Assembly: GCF_007991735.1 (NCBI RefSeq)
Contig: NZ_BJYX01000012.1
Coordinates: forward strand, 1-64,000
Reading direction: 5' to 3'
DNA from: Terrabacter aerolatus
GTDB lineage: Bacteria; Actinomycetota; Actinomycetes; Actinomycetales; Dermatophilaceae
Length of the DNA stretch: 64,000 bases
Within the stretch, counting starts at the first letter, position 1, and each line of letters begins with the position of its first letter. A model generated the notes under the pieces. That model was not told where the DNA came from. It made no database searches and worked only from the letters and a program-made list of their open reading frames with translations. Made by a program: the position numbers and the translations under genes. Shown here piece by piece: positions 17,846 through 27,306 of the stretch.

Positions 17846-18792
17846 GCGTCCTCCCTCAGGTGGGGGTTGCTCAGCAGGTCGACGCCGAAGTTGATGAACG
17901 TCATGGCCGTCATGAGGATCGCGAGCACGAGGCCGGGCACGAAGACCCACAGCCACAGGCCCTGCGCGATCGCGCCCTGGGCGTTGGACTGGTAGAGCAT
18001 GGTGCCCCACGAGACGCTCTGGCTGTCGCCGAGACCGAGGGCCGCGAGGCCCGCCTCGGCGCCGATCGCGCCGGTGGCCGCGCCGACGAAGCTCGCCGCC
18101 ACGAGCGAGGTCATGTTGGGCATGATCTCGCGGAAGACGATGCGCCACGTCCCCTCGCCGGAGAACTTGGCCGCCGTGACGAAGTCGCGGTTGCGCAGAC
18201 TGATGATCTGGGCCCGCTTGGCCCGGGCCGCGCCCGCCCACGACGTGATCGAGATGACGCCGACGATGAGCCAGATGCCGCGCACCTCGGAGTAGGCGAC
18301 GAGGGTGATGATGAGCGGCAGGGCCGGGATGACGAGCGCGACGTTGGTGACGAAGGAGAGCAGGTCGTCGAGGATCGTCCCCTCCGCGTAGCCGGAGATG
18401 AGGCCGATCACCGTCGCGATGACGGTGGAGATGAGGCCGGCGAAGAGCCCGACGAGCAGCGAGATCCGCGAGCCGTAGATGAGCTGCGAGGCGATGTCCT
18501 GCCCGCTCGTCGTCGTGCCGAGCCAGTTCGCCGCGCTCGGGCCCGCGAGCGGCTCGAACGAGCTGTCGAGCGGGTCCTGCGGGGCGATGAGCGGGGCGAA
18601 GACCGCGACGAGGACGTAGACCGCGAGGATGACGACGCCGACCCGGGCCTTCTTGCTGCTCCAGATCACCTGCCACCACTGGTCGGGCCGGGCGGTGTCG
18701 CTGACCTGCTCGACGGCGAGCTCCTGGCGCGGCGAGCCCTCGGCCATGAAGTCCTCGCCGGGGGTCGGCGTGGGCGTGGTGTCGGTCGTCAT
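17842..18792 (-). CDS. Opp/Dpp-type ABC permease, DppC-like
   Basis: A 316-residue permease with a hydrophilic N-terminus of about 50 residues carrying a Thr/Pro run, then six predicted helices. It has the OppC-type N-terminal region (APQDPLDSSFEPLAGPSAANWLGT) and the loop GRISLLVGLFAGL-like stretch after it. It overlaps both neighbours by four bases (ATGA), so the two permeases and the ATPase are translated together. It forms the channel with the DppB-like protein. Confidence 0.93.
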   Translation of the reverse strand: MTTDTTPTPTPGEDFMAEGSPRQELAVEQVSDTARPDQWWQVIWSSKKARVGVVILAVYVLVAVFAPLIAPQDPLDSSFEPLAGPSAANWLGTTTSGQDIASQLIYGSRISLLVGLFAGLISTVIATVIGLISGYAEGTILDDLLSFVTNVALVIPALPLIITLVAYSEVRGIWLIVGVISITSWAGAARAKRAQIISLRNRDFVTAAKFSGEGTWRIVFREIMPNMTSLVAASFVGAATGAIGAEAGLAALGLGDSQSVSWGTMLYQSNAQGAIAQGLWLWVFVPGLVLAILMTAMTFINFGVDLLSNPHLREDA

Positions 18793-19778
18793 GCCTGAGC
18801 CCTCCTGGCCCGCGGGTCGAGCACTCCGTAGAGGAGGTCGGCCGCGAGGTTCGCGACGAGCACGCCGGCCGTCGTCAGCAGCATCAGCGTCTGCAGCAGC
18901 GGGTAGTCCTTGTTCTGCACGGCCTCGCCCATGAGGCGTCCGAGGCCGGGGTAGTCGAAGACCGTCTCGACGAGGATCGCGCCACCGAGCACGCCACCGA
19001 GGGCGAGGGCGAAGCCCGTCACGCTGGGCAGCAGGGCGTTGCGCGCGGCATACCGCAGCGCGACGTCACGGTCGCGCAGACCCTTGGCCTTGGCCAGGCG
19101 GATGTAGTCCTCGCCGAGGTTCATGATCATCGTGTTGCGCATGCCGAGGATCCAGCCGATCGGCGTGACGATGAGCAGCGCGAGCGCCGGCAGGAACGAG
19201 TGCGAGACCGCCTCCTGGATGAACGGCCAGTTGAAGCCGGGCGTCGACTCCTCGTAGCCACCCGACGTCGGGAACCAGCCGAGGCTGTAGCCGAAGACGT
19301 AGAGCAGCAGCAGCCCGATCCAGAAGGGCTGCAGGGTGCCGAGGAACGTCGAGCCCAGGGTCACGATCGAGTCGAGGCGAGAGTTGCGGCGCCACGCGGC
19401 ATACGCCCCGAGGACGATGCCCACGACGAACGACACGACCTGCGTGACGACGACGAGCACGACCGTCCACCAGAACGCCTGCGCGATCACGTCGGTGACC
19501 TTGTAGGGGTAGTAGGTGTAGGACAGCCCGAAGTTGCCGTGCACGAGCTCGCCGAGGTAGCTGACGTACTGGTTCCAGAGCGAGCCGTCGGGAGCACCGA
19601 GCATGGCGCGCATCGCCTTGACCTGTGCGGGGTCGAGGGCGGCGTCCTTGCCGGCCAGGCGCTTGACCATGATCTCGGCGGGGTCGCCAGGCTGGAGCCG
19701 AGGGATGAGGAAGTTCAGCGTCACGACCGCCCACAACGTGGCGAGGAAGAAGCCGAACTTCCTTGCGAAATAAGTCAT
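18789..19778 (-). CDS. Opp/Dpp-type ABC permease, DppB-like
   Basis: A 329-residue permease with the usual DppB layout: an N-terminal helix (residues 8-25, LATLWAVVTLNFLIPRL), a periplasmic stretch, then five helices. The coupling region is YIRLAKAKGLRDRDVALRYAARNALLP, compressed here to the motif AKGLRDRDV. The gene follows the binding-protein gene after 61 bp and overlaps the DppC-like gene by four bases. Confidence 0.93.
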   Translation of the reverse strand: MTYFARKFGFFLATLWAVVTLNFLIPRLQPGDPAEIMVKRLAGKDAALDPAQVKAMRAMLGAPDGSLWNQYVSYLGELVHGNFGLSYTYYPYKVTDVIAQAFWWTVVLVVVTQVVSFVVGIVLGAYAAWRRNSRLDSIVTLGSTFLGTLQPFWIGLLLLYVFGYSLGWFPTSGGYEESTPGFNWPFIQEAVSHSFLPALALLIVTPIGWILGMRNTMIMNLGEDYIRLAKAKGLRDRDVALRYAARNALLPSVTGFALALGGVLGGAILVETVFDYPGLGRLMGEAVQNKDYPLLQTLMLLTTAGVLVANLAADLLYGVLDPRARRAQA

Positions 19779-19839
19779 CTGGGCCTCCCGACCCGGGCCG
19801 GGACGGCTCGCTGAGCCGTCCCGGTCCGACTCCGGTGGG

Positions 19840-21519
19840 TCACTTCGGGGCAGTGAGGTGCGTCAGGACCAGCAGCTTGTCGTCCTGCGGGTTCGCGTAC
19901 GCGTTGTCCTCGCTCGGCCAGCCCACCGCCTTGTCCGTGCGGTAGAGGATGCGGGCGGGCGCGTAGATGAGCGCGGTGACGGGGAACTTCGTCATCATCG
20001 TGTCGACGAGCGGCGCGAGGTCGGCCTTCTGCGACTCCTTGTCCGTGTCCGACGCGAGCTTGGTGACCGCGGCGTCGACGGCCGGGTCGCTGAAGCGCTG
20101 GACGTTGGGGAAGATGTCGGTCTTCGTCGGGATCTGCGTGCTCGAGAGCTTGGCGCCGATGTTCTTGGCCAGCTCGCAGCCGCCGTGGAGGTACTCGAGC
20201 ATCAGCTGGAAGTCGCCGGTCTTCTTCTGCCCGTCGACCGAGTCGGGGGCCGAGGCGGTGACCTTCGAGTTGACCCCGATGTCGTTGAGGCCCTTGACGA
20301 CGACGTCGGCGATGGCCTGGTAGTCGATGAAGCCGGCCTGCACCGAGAAGTTGACCGACAGGGGCGAGCCGTCGGGGTTGGTGCGCTTGCCGTCCGCGCC
20401 CTTCTTGTAGCCGGCCGCGTCGAGCAGCTGGTTGGCCTTGGCGAGGTCGTAGGGCAGCACGGTGTCCTCGCCGGAGTACTTGGCCGGCACGAGCGAGGCC
20501 ATCGACGGCAGCTTGAGGCCCGTCTGGCTGGCCGGCTTCATGACGCCGTACGTCGCCTTGAGCGACATGTCCTGCTTGTTCATCGCGTAGGAGATGGCCT
20601 CGCGGAACTTCACGTCGCTGAACGGCTTCTGCTGGTCGTTGCCCGTCAGGACGGTCATGCCGTTGGGGGCGTAGTAGAAGTGGTTGTTCTTCGGGTCGGC
20701 GTCGACGAACGTCTTCTTCGGGTTGGGCACCTCGCCGTAGTACGCGTCGAGCTGGCCGGCGCGCAGCTTGAGCGCCGCCTGGGCGGCGTCGTACTGGCCC
20801 TCGAGGACGATCTTCTGGACCTTGACCTTGTCGGCCTGCCAGTAGTCGGCGCGGCGCTCGAGCACGAGGCGGCGGCCGTTGTAGCTGCCGACCTTGTAGG
20901 GGCCGGTCGAGACGGGGGTCTTGTCGACGTACTTCGTCGGGTCGCCGACCTTGGAGTAGACGTGCTCGGGCAGGATCTTCGTCGCGATGATGCCGTCGTA
21001 CTTCGGGGCGGCGTTGCCGGTGAACTCGAAGACGACCTGGTTGCCCTGCGCGGTCACGGACTTGGCCGGGGCGCCGAACGTGTTGTTCCAGACACCCGCC
21101 TTGTCGAAGGCCGGGTACTGCTTCATGAGGTTGAAGGTGAAGGCGACGTCCTTGGCCGTGAAGGCCTGTCCGTCACTCCACTTGACGCCGTCACGGATGT
21201 CGAAGGTGAGCTTGTTGCCGCCCTCCCACGTCGACTTCGTCGCGAGCCACGGCGTCTCCTCGCAGGTGAGGCTGTTGCGCACGATGAGCGGCTCGTAGAG
21301 CCACGTGGCGGTGAGCGGCTTGGGCGAGTTCGGGTTGTAGTTGACGAGGCCACCGACGGCCGCGTCGGCCTCGGAGGGGAACGTCAGCTGGTCGATCATG
21401 CCGTCCGCGGACGCCTTGCTGTCCTTCTGCGAGGCACTGCCGGCACAACCGGTCAGCGCGAGAGCGGCGGCCGTGAGGCCGGTCACGATCAACGTGGGCT
21501 TGGTGCGAGTACGCGTCAT
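19840..21519 (-). CDS. Family 5 extracellular solute-binding lipoprotein
   Basis: A 559-residue binding protein of the peptide/nickel/oligosaccharide family. A short signal peptide ends in a lipobox LTGC, so the protein is anchored outside the membrane. Family features include KWSDGQAFTAKDVAFTFNLMK, compressed to DGQAFTAKDVAFTF, and the late AYANPQDD. It is the first gene of the five-domain Opp-type importer. Given the adjacent divergent GH94-GH3-GH35 operon, an oligosaccharide ligand such as a beta-gluco-oligosaccharide is more likely than a peptide; this is inference. Confidence 0.92.
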   Translation of the reverse strand: MTRTRTKPTLIVTGLTAAALALTGCAGSASQKDSKASADGMIDQLTFPSEADAAVGGLVNYNPNSPKPLTATWLYEPLIVRNSLTCEETPWLATKSTWEGGNKLTFDIRDGVKWSDGQAFTAKDVAFTFNLMKQYPAFDKAGVWNNTFGAPAKSVTAQGNQVVFEFTGNAAPKYDGIIATKILPEHVYSKVGDPTKYVDKTPVSTGPYKVGSYNGRRLVLERRADYWQADKVKVQKIVLEGQYDAAQAALKLRAGQLDAYYGEVPNPKKTFVDADPKNNHFYYAPNGMTVLTGNDQQKPFSDVKFREAISYAMNKQDMSLKATYGVMKPASQTGLKLPSMASLVPAKYSGEDTVLPYDLAKANQLLDAAGYKKGADGKRTNPDGSPLSVNFSVQAGFIDYQAIADVVVKGLNDIGVNSKVTASAPDSVDGQKKTGDFQLMLEYLHGGCELAKNIGAKLSSTQIPTKTDIFPNVQRFSDPAVDAAVTKLASDTDKESQKADLAPLVDTMMTKFPVTALIYAPARILYRTDKAVGWPSEDNAYANPQDDKLLVLTHLTAPK

Positions 21520-21549
21520 TGCGGACCTCCGTCAGGGGGATTTTTTGTC

Positions 21550-21580
21550 AGGTTAGGTGCGCCGGACGGACGACTGTCAA
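21550..21580 (-). promoter_or_regulatory. Candidate promoter of the Opp-type importer operon
   Basis: On the minus strand a consensus -35 TTGACA (21580-21575) is followed after 19 bases by TAACCT (21555-21550), which fits the actinobacterial TAnnnT -10. Transcription would start about 30 bp before the ATG at 21519. The spacing is two bases longer than ideal. Confidence 0.45.
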
Positions 21581-21600
21581 CGCTCTGGAAGCATGTAACT

Positions 21601-21673
21601 ACTTTCATGGGGTCGCTCGTGCGCAACCTGACTTTCATTTGTTTTCAAGGGGATTCGCTATGGAGTGAAAACA
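21601..21673. promoter_or_regulatory. Candidate operator repeats in the divergent glycan promoter region
   Basis: The octamer ACTTTCAT occurs twice (21601-21608 and 21631-21638), 30 bp apart, about three helical turns. An eight-base inverted repeat, TGTTTTCA (21640-21647) and TGAAAACA (21666-21673), lies next to the GTG of the GH94 gene. The stretch is AT-rich relative to its surroundings. These may bind the LacI regulator or another factor controlling both divergent operons. Confidence 0.35.
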
Positions 21674-21695
21674 GGCCCGCTGGTAGGAAAGAAGG

Positions 21696-24600
21696 GTGCT
21701 CGACGACAACGCCGTCCTGACCGCTCCGTCGGTCCATCCCCTCGAGAGCCGCGCCACGCTCTTCGCCGAGGTGCTCGACAACGGTGCGCTGCGCCGTCTC
21801 GAGGCCTTCGGCACGAGCCTGCTGCTGCATCCTGCGACCGTCGCGGAGGCGGGTCTGACCAACGTGCACCTGCGCGTGCACGGGCCGGACGGCATCCGTC
21901 GTCTGGCCCTGCTGGGGCCGGGCAGCGGCTCCGTCGTCACGGCCGTCGACGGCTGCGTCGTCGTCACGGGACGCCACGACTCGCTCGACTACCGCCTCGT
22001 GCTGCGCCTCGGTGACGAGCAGGCGACGTGGCACTGGGACCTCGAGCTGACCAACACGTCGGGCGAGCCGGTGACCGTCGACGTCGTGCTCACCCACGAC
22101 CCCGCCCTCGCGCCGCTCGGCGCGGTGCGCACCAACGAGTACTACGTCAGCCAGTACCTCGACCTCACGCCGGTCGCGACCGACGGCCACGGCACGGCCA
22201 TCGCCGTGCGGCAGAACATGCCGGGCGAGCGCGTGCCCTGGCTCATGGTCGGCACGACCGGCACCGGCACCGGCTGGGCCACCGACGCGCTCCAGCTCGT
22301 CGAGCGCACCGCCCACGGGGTGGCGTGGCCGGGCCTCGACGCGACCGACCTGCCGAGCAGCCGTCTCCAGCACGAGCACTCGCTCATCGCGCTGCAGGAC
22401 GCTCCCGTCGAGATCGCGCCGGCCGACACGCACCGCACCGGCTTCTGGGGCATCGCGCTGCAGGACCACCCCGAGGCGACCTCCGACGCCGACGCGCGCT
22501 GGGCCGAGATCGCCCTGGCGAGCAGCGCCGCCACCACGCCGGCCGAGGCCGACGCCCCCCGGACCGGCCACAGCGTGGCGCAGCACGCGGAGCCCACCCC
22601 CGCCACGCTGTGGTCGTCGGCCCCGGCCTTCGCCTCGCGGCCGCTCGACCGCGCCGAGCTCGAGGACGCCCACCTCGTCGACGGGCGCACCCACGTCGAG
22701 ACCGGCGACGACGGCACCGAGCTCGCCTGGACGGTGCGCGGCGGCCAGCTCGTGACGCCGGCCAAGGAGCTCGCGGTCCTGCGCCCGCACGGCCACCTGC
22801 TCCGCACGGGTGACGCCTTCACGCCCGACTCGCGCTCGCTCGCCTCGACGGTGTGGATGGCCGGGACCTTCCACTCGCAGATCACCCGCGGGCACGTCGG
22901 CCGCAACCCCGTCGCGACCGGCCGCCGCACCTACCTCGGCCTCCAGCGCGCCCACGGCGTGCGCCTCTTCGTCGAGGAGGCCGACGGCGCGTGGAGCCTG
23001 CTCGAGTGCCCGAGCGCGTGGTTCACCGGTCTCGACCACTGCACGTGGTGGTATGCCGGCACGTCGGGTCCCGTGCTCACCGTGACCTCGAGCGCCCCCG
23101 CCGAGACGCACGCGCTGACGCTCTCGGTCGGCCAGCACGGCGGGGCGCCCCGACGGGTGCTGCTCGCGATGCAGGTCGCCGACGACCTCACCGACGCGCC
23201 GTCCGTGACGACCGCCGGTGACCACCTCGAGGTGACCACGGCGCACGACCCGCGCCCGTGGCGGCTGTCGTGGACCGGCCAGGGCAGCCCCGAGGTCGGC
23301 GACGCCCGTTTGCAGGCCGACGGCGTGAGCCGGGGTCCGGGCTGGCTCACCGTCCTCTTCGAGCCGGCCGACCAGGTCGAGGTCGTCGTCGCGTCGGCGC
23401 CCGACGCGGGCGAGGCAGCGGAGGGCGAGACCCTTCCCGCCGGCGAGCGCCTCGGGAGCTCGTTCTGGGACGAGGCCGGTCACGCGGTGACCCTCGACGG
23501 GTCCTCGCTCGCGACCGCCGGCGAGTCGGCGGCCAACCTCTCGGCGGCCCTGCCGTGGTTCACCCACAACGCCTTCGTCCACTACCTGTCGCCGCGCGGC
23601 CTCGAGCAGTTCTCCGGTGGCGCCTGGGGCACGCGCGACGTGTGCCAGGGCCCGGTCGGGCTGCTCACCGCGCTCGGCCGGCAGGACGCCGTGCGCGACG
23701 TGCTGCTGCGCGTCTTCCGCGCGCAGAACGCCCGCGGCGACTGGCCGCAGGCGTTCGAGTTCCTCCACCCGCTGCCCGCGACGGGTCAGCAGGACTCCCA
23801 CGGCGACGTCGTCTTCTGGCCCGTCCTCGCCGCGGGCGACTACCTGCGGACCACGGGCGACGCGAGCCTGCTCGACGAGACCGTCGCCTTCGTCGGCGAC
23901 GACGCGCTCGGCGCCCCGGCCACGGTGGCCGAGCACCTCCGTCGTGCAGTGGACCGCATCGCGGCGAGCACGGTCCCCGGGAGCCCGCTCCCGGCATACG
24001 GCCACGGCGACTGGAACGACTCGCTCCAGCCCGCCGACCCGCACCTGGCCGCGCACCTCGTCTCGACGTGGACGGCCGTGCTCCAGACGCAGTCGCTGCG
24101 CACCCTCGCCGAGGGGCTGCACGCCGTCGGGGCGCTCGGGGAGGCGGCCACCCTCGGCGCGGACGCCGACGAGCTCGCCGAGCGCACGCACGACGCGCTG
24201 CTCGACCAGCTGACGGCCGACCCGGTGCTGCCCGGCTACCTGCTCCAGCACGACGACGGGCGCTTCGAGCCGCTCGTGCACCCGAGCGACGAGCGCACCG
24301 GGCTGCACTACGGCGTGCTGCCGTGGATCCACGCCATCGGTGCCGACCTCATGACGCCCGAGCAGGCGCGCCACCACCTCGACCTCATCGAGGAGCACCT
24401 GCTCGGCCCCGACGGCGCGCGCCTCTTCGACCGCCCGGTCAGCTACGTCGGCGGACCGATGACGGTCTTCCAGCGGGCCGAGGCGAGCACCTTCTGGGGC
24501 CGCGAGATCGGGCTGATGTACATGCACGCCCACCTGCGCTACGCCGAGGCGCTGGCCCGGGTCGGCGACGGGGCGGCGCTGCTCACGGCCCTGGCCAAGG

Positions 24601-25112
24601 CGAGCCCCGTCGGGCTCGACGCGCTCGTGCCGCAGGCCCGCCCGCGCCAGACGACGTGCTACTACTCCTCGTCCGACGGGGTCTTCACCGACCGCTACGA
24701 CGCCTCGGAGCGCTACGCCGCGCTCATGGCGGGCGACGTGCCGCTCGAGGGCGGGTGGCGCGTCTACTCCTCCGGGCCCGGCCTCGTGCTGCGGCTCGTC
24801 ACGGAGGTGCTGCTCGGCATCCGCCAGCGCGGCGAGGAGGTCGAGGTCGACCCCGTCCTGCCGCCCGCCGAGGGCGCCGACAGCGCGAGCGAGCTCACGG
24901 CCCGCCTCCCGCTCGCCGGCACCGACCTCACGGTCCGCTACGTCGTCGGCCCCGAGGGCCACGGCGTGCGGCGCGTCACCGTGGACGGGCGCGAGCTCGA
25001 CCTGCGGCCCCTGACCAACCCCTACCGCCGGGCGGGCGTGGCCGTCCGCGCCGCCGACCTGCTCGGCACCCCCACCACGTCCGTCGCCGAGATCATCGTG
25101 GAGACCCACTGA
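21696..25112 (+). CDS. GH94 phosphorylase, probable 1,2-beta-oligoglucan phosphorylase
   Basis: A 1,138-residue GH94-family enzyme. GH94 enzymes split beta-glucosides with phosphate, giving alpha-glucose 1-phosphate and saving ATP. The N-terminal ~500 residues are a beta-sandwich region; the catalytic (alpha/alpha)6 barrel follows, with the active-site motif GHGDWNDSLQP near residue 770. Other family marks are GTRDVCQGPVGLL and the late YYSSSDGVF. Cellobiose and chitobiose phosphorylases are about 800 residues; about 1,100 is the length of 1,2-beta-oligoglucan phosphorylases. There is no signal peptide, so it acts in the cytoplasm. The GTG at 21696 is preceded by GAAAGAAGG. It leads an operon with GH3 (one-base gap) and GH35. 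Substrate linkage is inferred. Confidence 0.85.
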   Translation: MLDDNAVLTAPSVHPLESRATLFAEVLDNGALRRLEAFGTSLLLHPATVAEAGLTNVHLRVHGPDGIRRLALLGPGSGSVVTAVDGCVVVTGRHDSLDYRLVLRLGDEQATWHWDLELTNTSGEPVTVDVVLTHDPALAPLGAVRTNEYYVSQYLDLTPVATDGHGTAIAVRQNMPGERVPWLMVGTTGTGTGWATDALQLVERTAHGVAWPGLDATDLPSSRLQHEHSLIALQDAPVEIAPADTHRTGFWGIALQDHPEATSDADARWAEIALASSAATTPAEADAPRTGHSVAQHAEPTPATLWSSAPAFASRPLDRAELEDAHLVDGRTHVETGDDGTELAWTVRGGQLVTPAKELAVLRPHGHLLRTGDAFTPDSRSLASTVWMAGTFHSQITRGHVGRNPVATGRRTYLGLQRAHGVRLFVEEADGAWSLLECPSAWFTGLDHCTWWYAGTSGPVLTVTSSAPAETHALTLSVGQHGGAPRRVLLAMQVADDLTDAPSVTTAGDHLEVTTAHDPRPWRLSWTGQGSPEVGDARLQADGVSRGPGWLTVLFEPADQVEVVVASAPDAGEAAEGETLPAGERLGSSFWDEAGHAVTLDGSSLATAGESAANLSAALPWFTHNAFVHYLSPRGLEQFSGGAWGTRDVCQGPVGLLTALGRQDAVRDVLLRVFRAQNARGDWPQAFEFLHPLPATGQQDSHGDVVFWPVLAAGDYLRTTGDASLLDETVAFVGDDALGAPATVAEHLRRAVDRIAASTVPGSPLPAYGHGDWNDSLQPADPHLAAHLVSTWTAVLQTQSLRTLAEGLHAVGALGEAATLGADADELAERTHDALLDQLTADPVLPGYLLQHDDGRFEPLVHPSDERTGLHYGVLPWIHAIGADLMTPEQARHHLDLIEEHLLGPDGARLFDRPVSYVGGPMTVFQRAEASTFWGREIGLMYMHAHLRYAEALARVGDGAALLTALAKASPVGLDALVPQARPRQTTCYYSSSDGVFTDRYDASERYAALMAGDVPLEGGWRVYSSGPGLVLRLVTEVLLGIRQRGEEVEVDPVLPPAEGADSASELTARLPLAGTDLTVRYVVGPEGHGVRRVTVDGRELDLRPLTNPYRRAGVAVRAADLLGTPTTSVAEIIVETH

Positions 25113-25113
25113 C

Positions 25114-27306
25114 ATGACTGACGCCACCGCCACGCCGCCCACCCACGAGCGGCCGTGGCTCGATGCCACCCTGCCCGTCGAGGAGCGCATCGACCTGCTC
25201 ATGGCGCAGATGAGCCTGGCCGAGAAGGTCGGCCAGACCCACCAGGTCGCCAACATCGACCCCGAGGCCGACGCCGCCGAGATCGCCTCCGGCCGGATCA
25301 GCTCGAGCCTCTACGCCTCCGGCCCGACCGGCGGCAACGAGCGCGACGAGGGCGTGCTCGTCGGCAACATCGACGCCGCCCAGCGCCACGCCGTCGCGGG
25401 CAGCCGCCTCGGGATCCCTCTCCTCTTCGGCCGCGACGTCATCCACGGGCACCGCACCGTGGCGCCCATCCCGCTCGGCATCGCCGCCTCCTTCGACCCC
25501 GACATCGCCGAGGAGATCGGCGAGATCGCGGCCCGCGAGGCGGTTGTCGACGGGGTGGCCTGGACGTTCGCGCCGATGGTCGACCTCTCCGAGGAGCCGC
25601 GCTGGGGCCGGGTCGCCGAGTCGCTCGGCGAGACGCCGGTGCTCGCGGGCCGTCTCGCCGCCGGGCTCGTGCGCGGCTTCCAGGGCGACGACGTCGGCGA
25701 CCCGGACCGGCTCGCCGCGTGCGCCAAGCACTTCGCCGGCTATGGCCTGTCCGCCGGCGGGCGTGACTACGACACGGTCAGCGTCGGCGAGAACACGCTG
25801 CGCAACCTGCACCTGCGCCCGTTCAAGTGGGCCGTCGACGCGGGCGTCATGACCGTCATGGCGGCCTTCAACGACGTCGACGGCACGCCGATGCACGCGC
25901 ATGAGCACCTCCTGCGCGAGGTCCTCAAGGGCGAGTGGGGCTTCGACGGCATGGTCGTCGCCGACTGGAACGGCATCGGGCAGCTCGTCAACGCCGGGGT
26001 CGCGGCCGACCTGCGCGGGGCTGCGGCCCTCGCGATCCGGGCCGGCGTCGACCTCGACATGTGCGGCGGCGCCTACCTCGCGCACCTCGAGGAGCTCGTC
26101 GAGTCGGGCGAGGTCGACCTCGCGCTCGTCGACGACGCGGTGCGCCGGGTGCTGCGCCTGAAGTTCCGCCTCGGTCTCTTCGAGCGGCCGTATGCCGCCC
26201 GCCCCGGTGCGTCGAACGCGCCGACCCCCGAGTCGCGGGCCACCGCGCTCCGGGCCGCCCAGGCCGCGCACGTGCTCGTCAAGAACGACGGCGTGCTGCC
26301 GCTCGACGCCTCGCCCGCCGCGGGCTCGCTCCTCGTCAGCGGCGCCTTCGTCGACGACGGCGACGCCCTGCTCGGCACGTGGGTGCTCGACGGCCGGGGC
26401 GAGGAGGTGGTCACACCCGAGGCCGCCCTGCGCGAGCGCCTCGGCGACCGCGTCACCGTCGCCGACGGCCGCTTCTCCGACGTGACGCTCATGCAGGCCC
26501 GGGCCGCCGACACGTCGGTGCTGCTGCTCGGCGAGCACCGCTCCCGCTCCGGCGAGGCGCAGTCGGTAGTCGACATCGGCCTGCCGCCCGGCCAAATCGA
26601 GGTGCTGCGAGCCGTCGCCGCCCTCGGCAAGCCGCTCGTGGCCGTCGTCTTCACCGGGCGCCCGCTCGACCTCAGCGAGGTGCTCGACCTCGCCGATGCC
26701 GTGCTCGTCGTGTGGCACCCCGGCACCGAGGCCGGCAACGCCCTCGCCTCGGTCCTGCTCGGCGAGGTCGAGCCGAGCGGACGGCTGCCGATGACCTTCC
26801 CGCTCTCGACGGGGCACATCCCGACGAGCACGCACCAGCGCCCGACGGGCCGGCTCATCCGCGCCGACGTCGACCACAAGGAGGGCCGCTACATCGACGC
26901 CCTCACCTACCCGCGCCTGCCGTTCGGGTTGGGCCTGTCGTACACGACGGTCGACTACGGCGCGCCGAGTGTGTCGGCCCCGACGATGCCGACCGACGGC
27001 TCGGTGACCCTCACGGTGACGGTGACCAACACCGGCGAGCGCCCGTGCCGCGAGGTGGTCCAACTCTACTTCCGCGATCCCGTCGCCGAGGTGACCCGCC
27101 CCCTGGTCGAGCTGACCGACTGGGCGCTCGTCGACCTCGAGCCCGGCCAGGCGCGCGAGGTCACCTTCGACGTGCAGGCCGGGCAGACGGCATACGCAGG
27201 CCGTGACCTCACGACCCGCGTCGACGAGGGCGAGATCGTCCTGCTCACGGGGCCCGACGCGGCCCGACTCCAGTCCGTCAGCATCACGGTGAGGAACGAC
27301 TCATGA
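25114..27306 (+). CDS. GH3 beta-glucosidase
   Basis: A 730-residue retaining glycosidase of family GH3, expected to hydrolyse beta-linked gluco-oligosaccharides to glucose. The first domain (barrel) shows CAKHFAGYG and the nucleophile region MVVADWNG with the aspartate at about residue 284. The second, alpha/beta sandwich domain has HVLVKNDGVLPL and LLLGEHRSRSGE; a C-terminal fibronectin-III-like domain includes LPFGLGLSYTTVDY. There is no signal peptide. It starts one base after the GH94 stop and overlaps the GH35 start as ATGA. The pairing of a long GH94 with a GH3 enzyme matches known sophoro-oligosaccharide (beta-1,2) gene pairs in Firmicutes. Confidence 0.93.
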   Translation: MTDATATPPTHERPWLDATLPVEERIDLLMAQMSLAEKVGQTHQVANIDPEADAAEIASGRISSSLYASGPTGGNERDEGVLVGNIDAAQRHAVAGSRLGIPLLFGRDVIHGHRTVAPIPLGIAASFDPDIAEEIGEIAAREAVVDGVAWTFAPMVDLSEEPRWGRVAESLGETPVLAGRLAAGLVRGFQGDDVGDPDRLAACAKHFAGYGLSAGGRDYDTVSVGENTLRNLHLRPFKWAVDAGVMTVMAAFNDVDGTPMHAHEHLLREVLKGEWGFDGMVVADWNGIGQLVNAGVAADLRGAAALAIRAGVDLDMCGGAYLAHLEELVESGEVDLALVDDAVRRVLRLKFRLGLFERPYAARPGASNAPTPESRATALRAAQAAHVLVKNDGVLPLDASPAAGSLLVSGAFVDDGDALLGTWVLDGRGEEVVTPEAALRERLGDRVTVADGRFSDVTLMQARAADTSVLLLGEHRSRSGEAQSVVDIGLPPGQIEVLRAVAALGKPLVAVVFTGRPLDLSEVLDLADAVLVVWHPGTEAGNALASVLLGEVEPSGRLPMTFPLSTGHIPTSTHQRPTGRLIRADVDHKEGRYIDALTYPRLPFGLGLSYTTVDYGAPSVSAPTMPTDGSVTLTVTVTNTGERPCREVVQLYFRDPVAEVTRPLVELTDWALVDLEPGQAREVTFDVQAGQTAYAGRDLTTRVDEGEIVLLTGPDAARLQSVSITVRNDS

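Noticed and set aside
21645-25256. A 1,203-codon open frame on the minus strand
   Set aside because: It is antisense to the GH94 gene and its Arg/Gly/Val/His-rich translation has no domain; such frames arise because stop codons are rare opposite GC3-rich genes.
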